A DNA stretch of 64,000 nucleotides from Anarhynchus alexandrinus (taxonomy: Eukaryota > Chordata > Aves > Charadriiformes > Charadriidae). Numbering within the stretch: the first letter of the stretch is position 1; the number at the start of each line of letters is the position of its first letter. The stretch is taken from positions 57,192 to 121,191 of the forward strand of contig VUYV01000215.1 in assembly GCA_008711295.1 (NCBI GenBank), read 5' to 3'. The translations under genes were made by a program, and so were the position numbers. A model generated the notes under the pieces. The model did not search any database and was not told the origin of the DNA. It worked only from the letters and a program-made list of their open reading frames with translations. Positions 1-12,642 of this stretch are shown piece after piece.

Positions 1-686
1 CCCCGACCCAGATGTAGGACCTTGCACTTGGCCTTATTGAACTGCATGAGGTTGGCTTGGGCCCACCTCTCCAGCCTGTCCAGGTCCCTCTGGATGGCAT
101 CCCTCCCCTCCAGCGTGTCTACCTCGCCAAACAGCTTGGTGTCATCGGCAAACTTGCCGAGGGTGCACTCAACCCCACTGTCCATGTCTCTGACAAAGAT
201 GTTGAACAGTACAGGTCCCAGTACCAACCCCTGAGGAACGCCACTCGTCACTGGTCTCCACTTGGACATCGAGCCATTGACTGCAACTCTTTGAGTGCGA
301 CCATCCAGCCAGTTCTTTATCCATCGAGTGGTCCATTTGTCGAATCCATGTCTCTCCAATTTAGAGGCCAGGATATCACGTGGGATGGTGTCGAACGCTT
401 TGCACAAGTCCAGGTAGATGGCATCGGTTTCTCTTCCCTTGTCCACTGCCGCTGTGACCCCTTCATAGAAGGCCACCAAATTAGTCAGGCATGACTTGCC
501 CTTGGTGAAGCCATGCTGGCTGTCACCAATCACCTCCTTGTTTTCTGTGTGCCTTAGCAGAGTTTCCAGGAGGATCTGCTCCATGATCTTGCCAGGCACA
601 GAGGTGAGACTGACTGGCCTGTAGTTCCCCAGGTCTTCCTTATTTCCCTTTTGAAAATAGGGGTTATGTTTCCCCTTTTCCAGTCG
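1..686 (-). mobile_element. CR1 LINE fragment (reverse-transcriptase region), continues left of window
   Basis: Read on the minus strand, this matches the middle and C-terminal part of the CR1 ORF2 reverse transcriptase. It aligns over its whole length with the + strand copy at about 10600-11285. The catalytic-loop codons at 141-152 (minus) read Phe-Ala-Asp-Asp, so the metal-binding motif is intact here. Recognisable downstream words include the region encoding [20 protein letters not shown]. The 5' (right) end is an abrupt truncation near 684-690, typical of incomplete target-primed reverse transcription. It abuts another minus-strand CR1 piece. The 3' end lies outside the window. The copy is fragmentary and not functional. 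Confidence 0.9.
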
Positions 687-975
687 TCATCATGTTAGGG
701 TGGAACTTCCTATGTTCAAGTTTGTGCTTGTTACCTCTTGTTCTATCACTGGGCACCACTGAAAAAAGACTGTTCTCATCTACCTGGCACTCTCCCTTTA
801 AGTATTTATAAGTATTGATAAGATCCGCCGTCAGTCGTCTTTTCTCTAGACTGAAAAGACCCAAGTACCACAGCCTTTCCTCGTAAGAAAGATGCTCCAA
901 TCCCCTAATCATCTTTGTAGGCCTTTGCTGGACCCTCTGCAGCAGTTCCCTGTCCTTCTTGAACCATACTCTTAG
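687..975 (-). mobile_element. CR1 LINE 3'-region fragment, older host of the neighbouring copy
   Basis: On the minus strand this encodes a decayed version of the conserved CR1 C-terminal block: [20 protein letters not shown], then [11 protein letters not shown] and a [16 protein letters not shown] motif. The coding sense breaks off at about 688, exactly where the reverse-transcriptase fragment begins. The segment expected next in a CR1, leading to the 3' tail, is absent from the window. The simplest reading is that the left copy inserted into this one, splitting it. The right end fades out at about 965-975. Divergence from other CR1 tails in the window suggests it is older. Confidence 0.82.
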
Positions 976-3900
976 ATTTTTATTTTTATTTTAAATTATA
1001 CTCCCCTACTCATCCACCTCCAAAAAAAAAAAATCTCAGGAAAACACAATGCGCAAGAACCTTGGTCCAAATGGGCAGTGCTCTAACACTGCTGAAGATT
1101 TCTTGTTAAGTATCTTCCTCTTTGGACCTGTCACGCTAACGGCAAGGGTATGTTGATTAGCCTTCTAGCTATGCAAAGCAATTCAGAAGTAAAACAGCAA
1201 AATGGTGAACTTCCAGCGAAAGTGCCTGAACTAGTCTTTAAAACGTTCTTTGGAAATGTTCGTGCAATCTCTGCTTCTGGGAACGGGGAACAAAGAGAAA
1301 AAAGACAGCTCAAAGTGAGTGACTTGAAGTGGTAAAGTCTTTTTAAATATGTTTTTTTCATGAAAATGGTTGAATGAGAGGTCCCTTCTGAGTTTAAGCT
1401 TTCATTTACTAAATTAAGTAGACTCTAACTTTTTACTTAATAGTTACACCATCTTTACTGAAGTCAGCATAAGAAATAACTTTGAGCATAAATGAGAAAT
1501 GCTTAAGACGGTCTTTCATCCAACTACCAGCACACATTTCGATTCCTTGATTAATTTAGAGCAACAACTTCTTCGGATGGAAGATCAGGGTTTTTTTTGT
1601 TCCTTCCCCCTTTCTTTCTTCAGTGTAGAAGTGGATGAAATATTTCAAGGGTTGGAATGGAGAGCAGATGTGTTAACAGAGAACACTCTTAACTTAGGTA
1701 GATTAAAGGATCCACAGTAAAGACTTCAGGTATAATAATTCTTCTTTTACTGCCCCTTCAGCCCACTTCAGTCGCTATCTAGATATGTGCCGCTGTAAGA
1801 AGTGGATAATAACTAACCAGATAGGTATGAGGGCATTTAGTATTTAAAAGAGCACTTGAAAATGTAAGTGAAAGGTGTTGTATATTACCTAGGCGTACTC
1901 TCTTGCTGCTGGAAAAGGAATATTTTTAACGGTCTTAGTGTTCACCTCCCCTCCACAATTTTAAAATGTTGAAAGCATAAAATACACAGTAGGTATTTGG
2001 TAGCTACACTAGCTGTATCCCTGTAGATAGATTCTGTATGCAGAATTACAAAGGCCTTCATTTGTATTGCTTGCTCACAGAGGGTTTTGTGATTGTCAGT
2101 GCTTTCTCAAGCTATTGATGAGTTCTTAAGACCCTGTTTTAAGGGGAAGGAGAACACATGAGAAGCAACACAATTCAGATAATGTAAGCGCCCTTAATTG
2201 GTATGAGAATAGTTCAAGGTCTCTTAAATTTGTTTAATAAACTTAGCATAATAAATCAGATCATAGTGTGTTCAACATAAGAACGTACTAAACATGCAAC
2301 TACATGCTGACATGACCGCTTATTGTACCAGCTGAGGTTGGTCTCAGAATTTTTTCCCTGAGGCTAACTAATGCATGCAGTACTGTTGAGAGACTATCTG
2401 AGGGACAGCAGTTTTGCTTTCATATAAGATTTTACAAAGTACTCTTCTACTCCACGTTGTAAATTTATTCTTGGTTTGTCTATAGTCTGATAAAAGGGTT
2501 CCCAGCTCACAGTGGGTTTCACGGCAAATGTAAACGCTTCCAGGTCTGAGCTGGTAAGCAGCATTCCAGAAGATGTCCACCCTGCAGCCAAGGTATGGAG
2601 TTGCCCCCTCCATATTACTATTGTAAATTGGCAAACAGTTTAACATGGACAGATCCACCTTGTTGTGGGCTAAGGAATTCTGATCTAGTTTATGTGAATT
2701 GTTCAGCTGAGACCCCATCAGTTAGACCCCCCAAAAAGCTTCACCTTTGAGGCCTCAGTTGTAAAGCAAATTAACACAAGGTAGCTCCTACAACAATGCA
2801 GTCCTAGTGTATCACAGTTTTGGGGAAGAACAACACAAACGCTGATAATTTGCGTTCTGAATAATAAACCAATGGATTGTTGGTTGTTTAAAAGATCTTT
2901 CTGGCAAACTAGAAACTCTTACTTCAGCTTCTGCTCTATGTCTTGCACTATTACTCAGGCACGTATCATACTATACTTTTTCAAAATTAGATAATGTGTT
3001 TGTGTGAAGAAGTTACTTTTCCCCCCTCACTTTTTCATTGTTTACACTTGTAAAAGTATGGGTGCACATAATAAATACTGCAAAAGGAAGATTTCTAGTA
3101 TCTGGTACTTTTTATAACTAGAACTTTACATGTGCCATGAATTGTTCTTTAATGTGCTAGTATCTTCATGCTTGCCTACATTTCTCAGAGTTCAATTTAA
3201 TTCTTATTTAGTGAGCAATACTCGTCAGTGAAGTTGTTTTGGTACCTAGGAGCTTTTGTTTTGATAACGATGTCTTCTAATAGCAGAGTTCAAGATCAAA
3301 TGTCGACCTTCATAACTGCGGTTCAAAATCATCTGATGTCAGTCACGAGTCTTTAGCCTATTCAGCACATTCAATTTATTGTAAATACTGCTTTGGTAGA
3401 AACGAGGCCAAATTTTCCGGAGGCTCATATATGCAAGAGTTAGATTTCTGTGTTTCATGTGGACTGGCTTTCCAGCCTTTTTGTCGCCTGCTTGAGATAA
3501 GTTCACTCTGTCAGAAATCTTTGTGGACGTAATGGTGTCTGAAATCCTGCATCAATAACCCCAGGCTTCTGAGAGGAACAGCATGAACTAATAATGCTCA
3601 GACAGCTGATAGTTGGTAATTGCCCTCCTCTAGGAGAGGTTGCTGATTCTTTAGAATGCAGAGTCATAAATGTTGTGTTGGCCATGCGAGAATGTTAAAT
3701 CATTAATCGAAACTGTGGTTTGGGATGACAGAAGTAACAAAAAGATGAAATTTTTCTATTGGGGCTTACTTACCTGCGATAGTTTCAAGTTTTGTGCATT
3801 TTTTTTTTAAAGCAGGTAATTAGAAACTTTGCTGCTCTGCTGCTTCTAGTTGCTGCAGGTGGTGCTTAAAAATTCTTGATACCATACAGTGGTGTTTGTG

Positions 3901-5243
3901 TTTCTTGTTGTCCTGGTTTGAAATGGTATAGTTTCTTTGGAATATTTTCTAAGCAGTGCTTGTTAGACGTGCATTGGAAGTAGCTGGGAATACTTAGCCA
4001 GTTAGCTTCTCAGGCATGTAATTAAGGCAAAAATCAGATTTTTTTTTTTTGCAAAGCAAATGACTTGTTAAGTAGCTGGAAAACAGCAACTGAACTATCA
4101 CTCACTATCACTTTTTTTTTTTTTAAACCTTGGACAAACAGTAGCTTCCTCTGCTTCCTGAAGAGAGAGATTTTCTTCTGTCTTCAAGTAAATCCGTCAT
4201 CTGTGATGGTTTTATGAGAATTTCTTAAATTCATATCATATGATCGTATGACCTTGTTTTGCTATAGTTCTTTTACTGAATTCGGTAAGACCCTCTCGAT
4301 TTTCATGGCGCTATCGTAGCAAACAGTGGTGATTGTCAGTAAATCTGGGAAGCTCTCCTTCCCTCCCCTGCTTCCCTCCCACTATCAGTGGTGAGGAGTC
4401 CTTGTCGACAGTAACTTCTACTTCACTCTTCCAGGAAGCCTGCTTGTAAACAGGGGTGTATCTTGCTCCCCCCCACCACCATTGATTAGCTTTACTGGGA
4501 ATGCAAACAAACTGGTTTTGCTATTTTTATACGCAACAGATGGACAACATCTGCTGGAGTGTGATTTGCTTGACAAATGGAAATTCAGGGTAACAAGGTG
4601 CCTTCCTACGCAACTGTGTGTCCCTCTGACCTGTTTGGACTGTTCGTCTGGTTTCCAAACTGAACAGCTTTTTTCGGAAAACTTTAAATATCACATTTAA
4701 GTGCATCTATATTTTTACCATAAACATTGTTCTACCCAAAACAAGGTGATACTTATTTTTGAACTGAATGCTGGGTGAAGGTGAAATCATAAACTCATTT
4801 CAAACTGACAGTTTGATAAGGATTAGTAACTTATGAAGTTGATTCTCTTCAGTGGGGATTATCTCTGCAGATAATGTATTTAACATTCATAAAGAGCTAA
4901 AGAAACAGGTAAAATTAGCTGAGAAGAAAAATTTAAACTAAGTTGAGACTTGTGTGGGAACAGCTCCTTAGCTAGTCCACAATTCTGTAATCAAGAAGGG
5001 TGGGGATCATGGAATAAAGGTCTGATCAGGTGATGTTAAGGCAGCTATTTTTAAGATATACATAGAAAATAGGGGAGAAAAAGTGGAAACTGATACAAAA
5101 TGAGGGTTACATAATCTAGATTTTTGGCAAAGAGAAGCTAATGTTATTAAGGGAATATCTGTGGTGGGGACCCCTAAGAACAGGGGCAGGCTGTGTACAT
5201 TAGAACTAAAAAGAGAGATCCTACCAATTTTGTAGTGACGCTA

Positions 5244-5290
5244 AGGATATACTAAGGATGTATAGTAAATACACATCCTTAGTATATCCT
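5244..5290. repeat. Perfect 18-bp inverted repeat (hairpin) with 11-nt loop
   Basis: The arms at 5244-5261 and 5273-5290 are exact reverse complements (left arm AGGATATACTAAGGATGT). They are separated by 11 nt, and pairing stops abruptly on both sides. The arms are AT-rich with no detected relation to the CR1 or LTR repeats here. It may be a chance local palindrome, a templated replication error, or the remnant of a small terminal-inverted-repeat element. Confidence 0.85.
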
Positions 5291-8200
5291 ATATATATTT
5301 ATACAAAGCGTATAAATCTGCTAACTCTTTTTAAATGCCATAGGCTGTGGTAATAATTGATGGATGTTAAACTTAACAAATCTTGGAATGCTGAGAAAAT
5401 TCCCATCAGACCAGAGAATGTTAATATTGGGTTAATACTAAAAGAAACAATAACAACAACAAAGTATGATGCTCCAGGCTGTTGATTTAATCAGAAGCTC
5501 TCTTTATCCTAGAGAGAACTGTATGCTAGGCAAAAGATACGAGAGCATAATTTATAGTCCATAGAGAAAACTGTTGTTGATAATCATGGAAAAAGTGTCT
5601 GATGTTGCTTGGGCTTGTACAGAACTGCCAGTCTGGTGTTTATGCCCTTCCTGAAATATTGGCCGATGGTGATGTGGCAGGTGGGGTGCTGCATTTATAG
5701 AAGGAAGGGTACGTATAGCTGGGGAGTCTGAGACCAATAGGAAAGAGAATATAGGCTCTCAAACAGCTCCCAAACACTTTCTGTGCTACAATTAGGAATC
5801 GAAGTATGTATTGTATGGATTGGAAAAATTCTGGAAGAAGGCGGCTGGATAGATACCGACTGTAGTTGGCCTCAGCAGTGATTTCTCTAAATTAGCACTA
5901 TATGACCTCCTTTTTAGTAACATACAGCAAATACTGATCTGGGGAAACTGTTGGCATCTTGAACAGTTTCTTTTCAAGTCATGCATCCCTCTTATTATGT
6001 CCAGCCTTGGAGAAAGAAAGCTCCTAATAAAAATAAAAACATTTTGTGTTTTATTGGTCAGTACTAAATCCAAAATATGTGTTGCAAATTCTCTCATATC
6101 AGGATGTGGAATACCAATAGAGTGGGAATAGTTTGTAACATATTAGTTACACTGCATAGCGAGTTGAAAATGTGGAGAGTATCATTGCCTGTTTTGGTGT
6201 CAAGGTCAAATGCACCGGATTTAGGATACAGAACATGAAATGAAGGAGTTGGCCTTTTAAAATTTATACCTTATGTGCAAACTCTCGAATTATTCATGTA
6301 CTTTTAGAGCCTGAGCAGTCCTATTGAATATTACAACTCATTGTGAACACCACACATGCTCTGCTTTTGTGCTTTAAAATTGATAAAGCTAGTGTATGAA
6401 TAGTAAAATATTTATCTGCTTACTTTTTCTCCTGGGTTACTTTTTAAAGCAAAAGTTGTTAGAGGCACAGCTTGACATAAGTTTGCTGCAGCAAATAGTT
6501 CTTTTCTTCTTTTTTGTTTTCTAATTGGGTATCTGTATTATTGACATTGTGATTTTCTGATACTGAAGACATTTCAAACTGGGAGGAAACACAGTATATC
6601 CATTTCGGTGTTATTTTACGTACAACTCTTTCTATAGAGAGGGAAATAATTCAGAAAATAAGTATAATAGTGCAATATCTCTTTAAGCTAACCTTGCTTT
6701 ACACATAGGGTCTTGTCTGAGCCTGCCTAATTCCCGTCAGAGGGAAGATGCTCTTGTGTATAACATCTGATAGCTTTTCCAGAAAGTGGCAAATACTGGC
6801 AGAAATAGTGTAAGTGGGTATTCCGTAAATTGATATATATTGTGAACGGAGGCGGAAAGTAAGAGTAATTTTTGGTCTGCTCATGGGAGTAGGGAGGGAG
6901 AATGTAGTTGTAACAACATTTTAAGGAGAGTGCACTGGGAGTGAAGGCTTTCAAGTCTTCTGAAGGTCATCAAAGTAGATCTGGCCTTCACTTGACCCAT
7001 GATCAGAGCACAGAACAGGGCAAGAGCTTTAATCTAAAAAGTGCAGGACTGTCTAGCTCTGTGGAAAGGGATTATTAAAACCAGGTAAGCAACCGAAGAT
7101 GTTCGCTCCTTAGTGTTTTATACTGTTAAATCTAAGATGCCTTAAAAAAAAATCCATCAGGTTGAGCTGCTGGTAACAGCAGTGCAGAACTTACCTTTCT
7201 ACTCCTGTAATTCTGCAGTGTATTTTGAAATAAGTATGCATATAACATAGTTAAGTACATGCTTACCGTCCCTTACTGAAGAATTTAACCTGCCTTCTGC
7301 TGATATAGGTAGGCCTATATCCTACAGATAGAGTTTTGTGTTTTCTTAAATAAGGTTAACACACATTTTGCTCCCCCGAGTGTTAAGAAACTTGGAGTGT
7401 GTTGTCTGATAGCAAGAGACGTGAAAAGTTGATGAATGAGGCCCAGATTTTGAAAGGAGCTTCAGGAAGCGCGGTGCTCAATTTCCCAATTTTGAGCTTT
7501 ATTTAAAGGAAAAGTTCTGACTCCCTCTGGCACCTGTTTAAAACCAAACTTCTGCTTGATGACAGAAGAAAATCTTCCAGTGTGTAGACTGCTGAGAAGA
7601 AAGGCTCAATCACTCTCAGAATTACCTATTTAACACTTTGAATCTTTGTATGTAGGCTATGGTAGGAAAAAATCATGATGTTTATTAATGAAGTACTATT
7701 TCAAAGGAAACATATTATACACTTAGTGCAATCAGAGTCTGAAAAATGTACTTGAGATGCTATGGAAATTTGGAAGAAAAATATGGGAAAAGAAAAATAT
7801 CTTTTAGAGCAGATTTCAGAGGCGTAAGTTGTGCAGTTAGCACTTCTCCCGTCCTCTCAAATTCTACAGTGTTTGAGAACTGTAGAACAGAACTGGTAGG
7901 AGCAGATGGATTTCTTTTCTGAAGTTTCGTAACAGGATGATCATTTCCAGTGAGATTCAGTAGAATTCTGAACTGCGTTAAGTGGGCTTAATGCAGAGCC
8001 TTGCATTATTTAGTATTGTTTCCTGGGGTGAGGTGTCTTGAAGTCTGCAGAGATGTATATGGCATTAAAAATAGAAACGAATTAAAAATATGAAGTGGTT
8101 GCATAGGAAATGCCGTTTGAGCAATTAATATTGCTTAGAAGTATTTAAAGGTGGTTGATATTATTATTGTTAGCTGTTTATATGTTACAGAAGAAGTTGA

Positions 8201-9240
8201 ACGTTACAACTTTTGCAAGAATTTACTATGTGTCTGAAGGCCAGGGAGAGAGCTTTTACACTGTGGGCCTTTTTCATTAGAGCATTAATAAGGGCCCGAA
8301 TCTGTGGTACAAAGGAAGTTTGGGAGCCCCAGGAACACGCAGCCGGCGTCTGCCTCCATTTCCTGTACAGACCTGTGGGTGATCACTCATCAGAAACAGG
8401 CCAGAGAAAAAGGTTAGAGGTCGTCACAGAAACTTTATCTGTAAAGCACCCAGCTCGTTTTGCATGGGACTTGAAAAATAACCTTTAAAAATTATTCATT
8501 ACTCTCATGATAGATTATTGCCTTTAAAAAGCCACTGATCAATAGCATACTGCAATAAGGCCTTTCGTCTGACATTTCTGATGACTGGGATGGGAGATAA
8601 AACTATGAAATTCGGTAAACTACACCTTACTAGTGCTCAGGTGGTTACTGCTGTTAATTACGGGCTGCAAACGTAATACTGTGTAGTATCAGAGTCTGCT
8701 TATTCTTCAAAAACAGAATATTCCTTCTATGTGTATGTACAGGTACAGAGGTGGTATTAATCTGTGATAATTGAAGTTTATGGGAGATTTAGAAGGAAAA
8801 AGAAAGGAAACAGAGCTTTGGGCATAAAGGAGCTGTCATCATATGCATATATTCATATTCAAGCCACATTGCATTGCTGTTTGTTAGAAATGTCTAGTGT
8901 TAAGACATAGGAGCTAATGTTTGTTGCTTGAATCCTTTAAATTGTTCTGACCTTTCAGATGTGCCTGTGACCTAAAACTTTCATGAGGCCATGCATTTAT
9001 TATTTTCCCTATGAAATGCCTGGCAGTGTATTAAACTTGTAGAATATTATCTATTGTGAAAACTACTCGAATGATATCTTGGTTATTTTAGGAGATATGC
9101 TTAGGCAAGTTAATATGCTTAGAGAAATTACTCCTTCAGCTCTGCTGGAAGTTACAATTTTTAGCTCTTTAAATAATACATTTTGAACTAGATTTAAATG
9201 ACTAAATTGGTATTAATTTCTTAGAGCTACTTCTAGGGTT

Positions 9241-9297
9241 TCTCTCTCTCTCTCTCCCCCCCTTCTCCCTTCCCTCAGCCTCCCTCTCCTCCCCCCA
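9241..9297. repeat. Pyrimidine-rich low-complexity tract (TC)n / C-rich
   Basis: An uninterrupted run of TC dinucleotides passes into C-rich polypyrimidine sequence with only a couple of purines. It is ordinary intronic low-complexity DNA. Confidence 0.9.
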
Positions 9298-9711
9298 GTA
9301 ATGTTTTCCCAACCGTACACATCAAAAAGCCTAAACTAGAATGGAAGCAACTGTTCTGCATAAATTGTTAGTGACTTGAGCAGATGTAGCTACTCTGATC
9401 AGTCCCATTTCACAGTGGGAGTGCACTAAAGCCATCTTACCCTGCTTGATGCACTTTTGAGCTTCCTGCTTTCTAATAGCATCTTCTCCCTTCCCATGCT
9501 TAAGCATCAGTGGCGACAACTGAGTGGAGAATTTTTCCAGCAGTGTACAGGCAAAAGGAAAGTGCAGTCGTTGTACAAGTCACCTGGGAATTTAATTTTT
9601 GTTTTGTTTTTGATAATGTGATTACAGATGCCTGAGTAGGAGAAGACAAAATCATACTACTTCTCTTTAGAAGTAGGATTAGCTTCTTCAGTAACTGTCA
9701 TACACTTCTTG

Positions 9712-11806
9712 TGTATGGACCTTGTGCTTACCAACAAGGAGGGGCTGGTAGACAGTGTCAAACTCAAGGGTAGCCTGGGCTGTAGTGACCATGAAATGGT
9801 CGAGTTCAAAATCCTCGAGGCAGCGAGGAAGGTGCACAGCAGGCTAGCGACCCTGGACTTTGGGAGAGCTGACTTTAGCCTCTTGAAGAATCTGCTTGGT
9901 ATGGCGCCATGGGATGAAGCGCTGCAGGGAAGAGGAGCCTAGGAAAGTTGGTTGATATTCAAGGACCACCTCCTCCAAGCTCAGAAGCAGTGCATCCCTA
10001 CAAAGAGGAAGGCAGGCAGAAAAGCCAGGAGGCCTGCATGGATGAATAAGGAGCTCCTGGACATGACAAAAAGGAAAAAGGAGGCCTACAGTGAGTGGAA
10101 ACAGGGGCAGGTAGCCTGGGAGGAATACAGAGGAATCGTTTGAGCAGCCAGGGATCAGGTTAGACAAGCTGAAGCCTAGATAGAACTAAATCTGGCCAGG
10201 GATATTAAGACAAACAAAAAATCTTTCTTTAAGTATGTCAATGAGAAAAGAAAGGCCAGGGAAAATGTGGGCCCTCTCCGAAAGGAAACACAAGAATTGG
10301 TTACCTGGGACAGAGACAGAGCCGAGGTACTCAGTAATTTTTTTGCCTCAATCTTCACTGGCAAGGACTGCAACCGCACTGCCCATGACGCAGAATGCAA
10401 AAGCCAGGATTGGGAAAATGGAGAACCGCCTACTGTAGGAGAAGATCAAGTGCAGGACCACCTGAGGAACCTGAAGGTGCACAAGTCCATGGGACCTGAT
10501 GAGATACATCCGCAGGTCCTGAGGGAACTGGCAGGTGAAGTCGCTAAGCCACTAGCCATCATATTTGAGAAGTCGTGGCGATCTGGCGAGGTTCCTGCCA
10601 ACTCGAAAAGGGGAAACATACTCCCATTTTCAAAAACGGAAATAAGGAAGACCTGGGGAACTACAGGCCAGTCAGTCTCACCTCTGTGCCTGGCAAGATC
10701 ATGGAGCAGATCCTCCTGGAAACTCTGCTAAGGCACACAGAAAACAAGGAGGTGATTGGTGACAGCCAGCATGGCTTCACCAAGGGCAGATCATGCCTGA
10801 CAAATTTGGTGGCCTTCTATGAAGGGGTCACAGCGGTGGTGGACAAGGGAAGATCAACTGATGTCATCTACTTGGACTTGTGCAAAGCATTTGACACTGT
10901 CCCACGTGATATCCTGGCCTCTAAATTGGAGAGACATGGATTCGACAAATGGACCACTCGATGGATAAAGAACTGGCTGGATGGTCGCACTCAAAGAGTT
11001 GCGGTCAACAGCTCGATGTCCAAGTGGAGACCAGTGACGAGTGGCGTTCCTCAGGGGTCGGTTCTGGGACCTGTCCTGTTCAATCTCTTTGTTGGCGACA
11101 TGGACAGTGGGGTTGAGTGCACCCCTGGCAAGTTTGCTAGTGACACCAAGCTGTTTGGCGAGGTAGACACGCTGGAGGGGAGGGATGCCATCCAGAGGGA
11201 CCTGGACAGGCTGGAGAGGTGGGCCCAAGCCAACCTCATGCAGTTCAACAAGGCCAAGTGCAAGGTCCTACATCTGGGTCGGGGCAATCCCAAGCACAAA
11301 TACAGGCTGGGCAGAGAATGGCTGGAGAGCAGCCCTGAGGAGAAGGACCTGGTTGTCCTGATTGACGAGAAACTCAACATGAGCCGGCAATGTGCGATCG
11401 CAGCCCAGAACGCCAACTGTATCCTGGGCTGCATCAAAAGAAGTGTGGCCAGCANNNNNNNNNNNNNNNNNNNNNNNNNNNNNNNNNNNNNNNNNNNNNN
11501 NNNNNNNNNNNNNNNNNNNNNNNNNNNNNNNNNNNNNNNNNNNNNNNNNNNNNNNNNNNNNNNNNNNNNNNNNNNNNNNNNNNNNNNNNNNNNNNNNNNN
11601 NNNNNNNNNNNNNNNNNNNNNNNNNNNNNNNNNNNNNNNNNNNNNNNNNNNNNNNNNNNNNNNNNNNNTCCCTGGAGGTGTTCAAGGCCAAGCTGGATGT
11701 GGCCTTGGGCAACCTGGTCTAGTGGGAGGTGTCCCTGCCTATGGCAGGGGGGTTGGAACTCGATGATCTTCAAGGTCCTTTCCAACCTAAACCATTCTAT
11801 GATTCT
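9712..11806 (+). mobile_element. CR1 LINE, 5'-truncated, ORF2 disrupted, with 214-base gap
   Basis: The sequence begins within the C-terminal end of the endonuclease domain (MDLVLTNKEGLVDSVKLKGS, then GCSDHEMVEF). It continues through the reverse transcriptase ([44 protein letters not shown]) and the C-terminal block, and ends with CCTTTCCAACCTAAACCATT followed by CTATGATTCTGA, the CR1 3' tail. In-frame stops occur at 9940-9942 and 10141-10143, and the frame shifts near 10615. The catalytic motif codons at 11133-11144 read Phe-Ala-Ser-Asp instead of the expected FADD, so it is catalytically dead as written. Bases 11455-11668 are undetermined. It inserted in the same orientation as CDKAL1. Close similarity to the fragment at 1-686 suggests two members of one fairly recent CR1 subfamily. 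Confidence 0.93.
11455..11668. other. Assembly gap (214 N) inside a CR1
   Basis: The run of undetermined bases falls in the CR1 stretch between the [21 protein letters not shown] part and the SLEVFKAKLD-encoding part near the 3' end. The flanking reading frames and the usual CR1 order are consistent with the missing part being ordinary CR1. The gap length may be an estimate. Confidence 0.98.
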
Positions 11807-12289
11807 GAATCTGTACATGTAACCACATTCTCAAAGCTTCAGTCTCTTAGGAAAATAAAATAGTAATATCTCTTCAGTTTGTATCGTAGCATGTTGTGCA
11901 GGGCCCTTCTAAAGCATCAAGTTAAAGCAGCTTAGGAGTCCGTTGCTTTGAGGAACTGTGATGAATTTGTGTGAGTGTAGAAGCACTAAGATGTTCTATC
12001 AACACAGAAACCGGATTTTTTTGTCCAACTAATATATATGTCAGAACGTAGTCCACAGAGAATTGTTTGGATCTCTACCATTCTTTTAGGTGTGGTATAA
12101 AACAATGAGAAATTAAAGATATTAATGAAGAGTTAGTTAACATCGCTTCATAATCTATTGAGATAAGGCTGTTAGCTAAGTAGCCTGTTGCAAAGAGTGT
12201 GAGATGTATGGTGAGGACCATGAAACATGAGCCAACTCTCACGAGTTGCTCTCAGTTATGAATAGGACAAACATGACCAGGAGATGGAG

Positions 12290-12642
12290 GGTCTTTACTT
12301 GGTGGGGCTTCATCTGGATTACTGTGTTTTGGGTTGTAGTGGAGGCAGTTGAGAGATGTGGGGACGCTGGAGCAGGTCCATTGGAGGACTACTAAAATAG
12401 TCAGGCTGTCATGAGTCTGGCACATAGGAGGCTAGTGGATAATCTAATACTAGTCTGTAATTACTTGAAAGCCAACTGCAAAAATTATGGAACCAAGATC
12501 AGACCAGAAAACATAACAAGTGACAGAAAGTTTTCTGGCCTTGACTGGGTAACAAAGTTGTCAGTAGTCCACTTGTGAGCAGGAGGTTAGGCTAGATGAC
12601 CTCTAGAAGTCCTTTCCAACCTCCATTTCCCTGATTCTATAA
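12290..12642 (+). mobile_element. Old, diverged CR1 3' tail
   Basis: The segment shows decayed CR1 words: a GGCTTCATCTGGATTACTGT stretch (cognate to the [16 protein letters not shown] part of other copies) and a purine-rich area like the DRTRG region. It ends with GGCTAGATGACCTCTAGAAG, TCCTTTCCAACCTCC and a final TGATTCTAT. No ORF survives. The heavy divergence indicates an older insertion than the copy ending near 11806. The left boundary is approximate. Confidence 0.8.

Larger units (their letters stand above)
9709..11822 (+). pseudogene. Remnant CR1 ORF2 (endonuclease end + reverse transcriptase)
   Basis: This is the coding part of the CR1 copy. A 9709-9942 segment carries the end of the endonuclease domain with its SDHE motif. 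A second segment (9952-10143) and a third (about 10267-10620) stay in the same frame but are separated by stops. From about 10615 the reading continues in another frame to the gap. One Asp of the reverse-transcriptase YxDD-type motif is replaced by Ser. It is not a host gene; coding sense is only that of a decayed retrotransposon. Confidence 0.9.

Noticed and set aside
5244..5290. MicroRNA precursor
   Set aside because: The stem is only 18 bp and perfect, with no flanking pairing. Typical precursors have longer imperfect stems.
10575..11822. Longest open frame in the window (415 codons) as a host gene
   Set aside because: It is the reverse-transcriptase part of a CR1 element, includes about 70 undetermined codons from the N gap, and is frameshifted relative to the upstream part.
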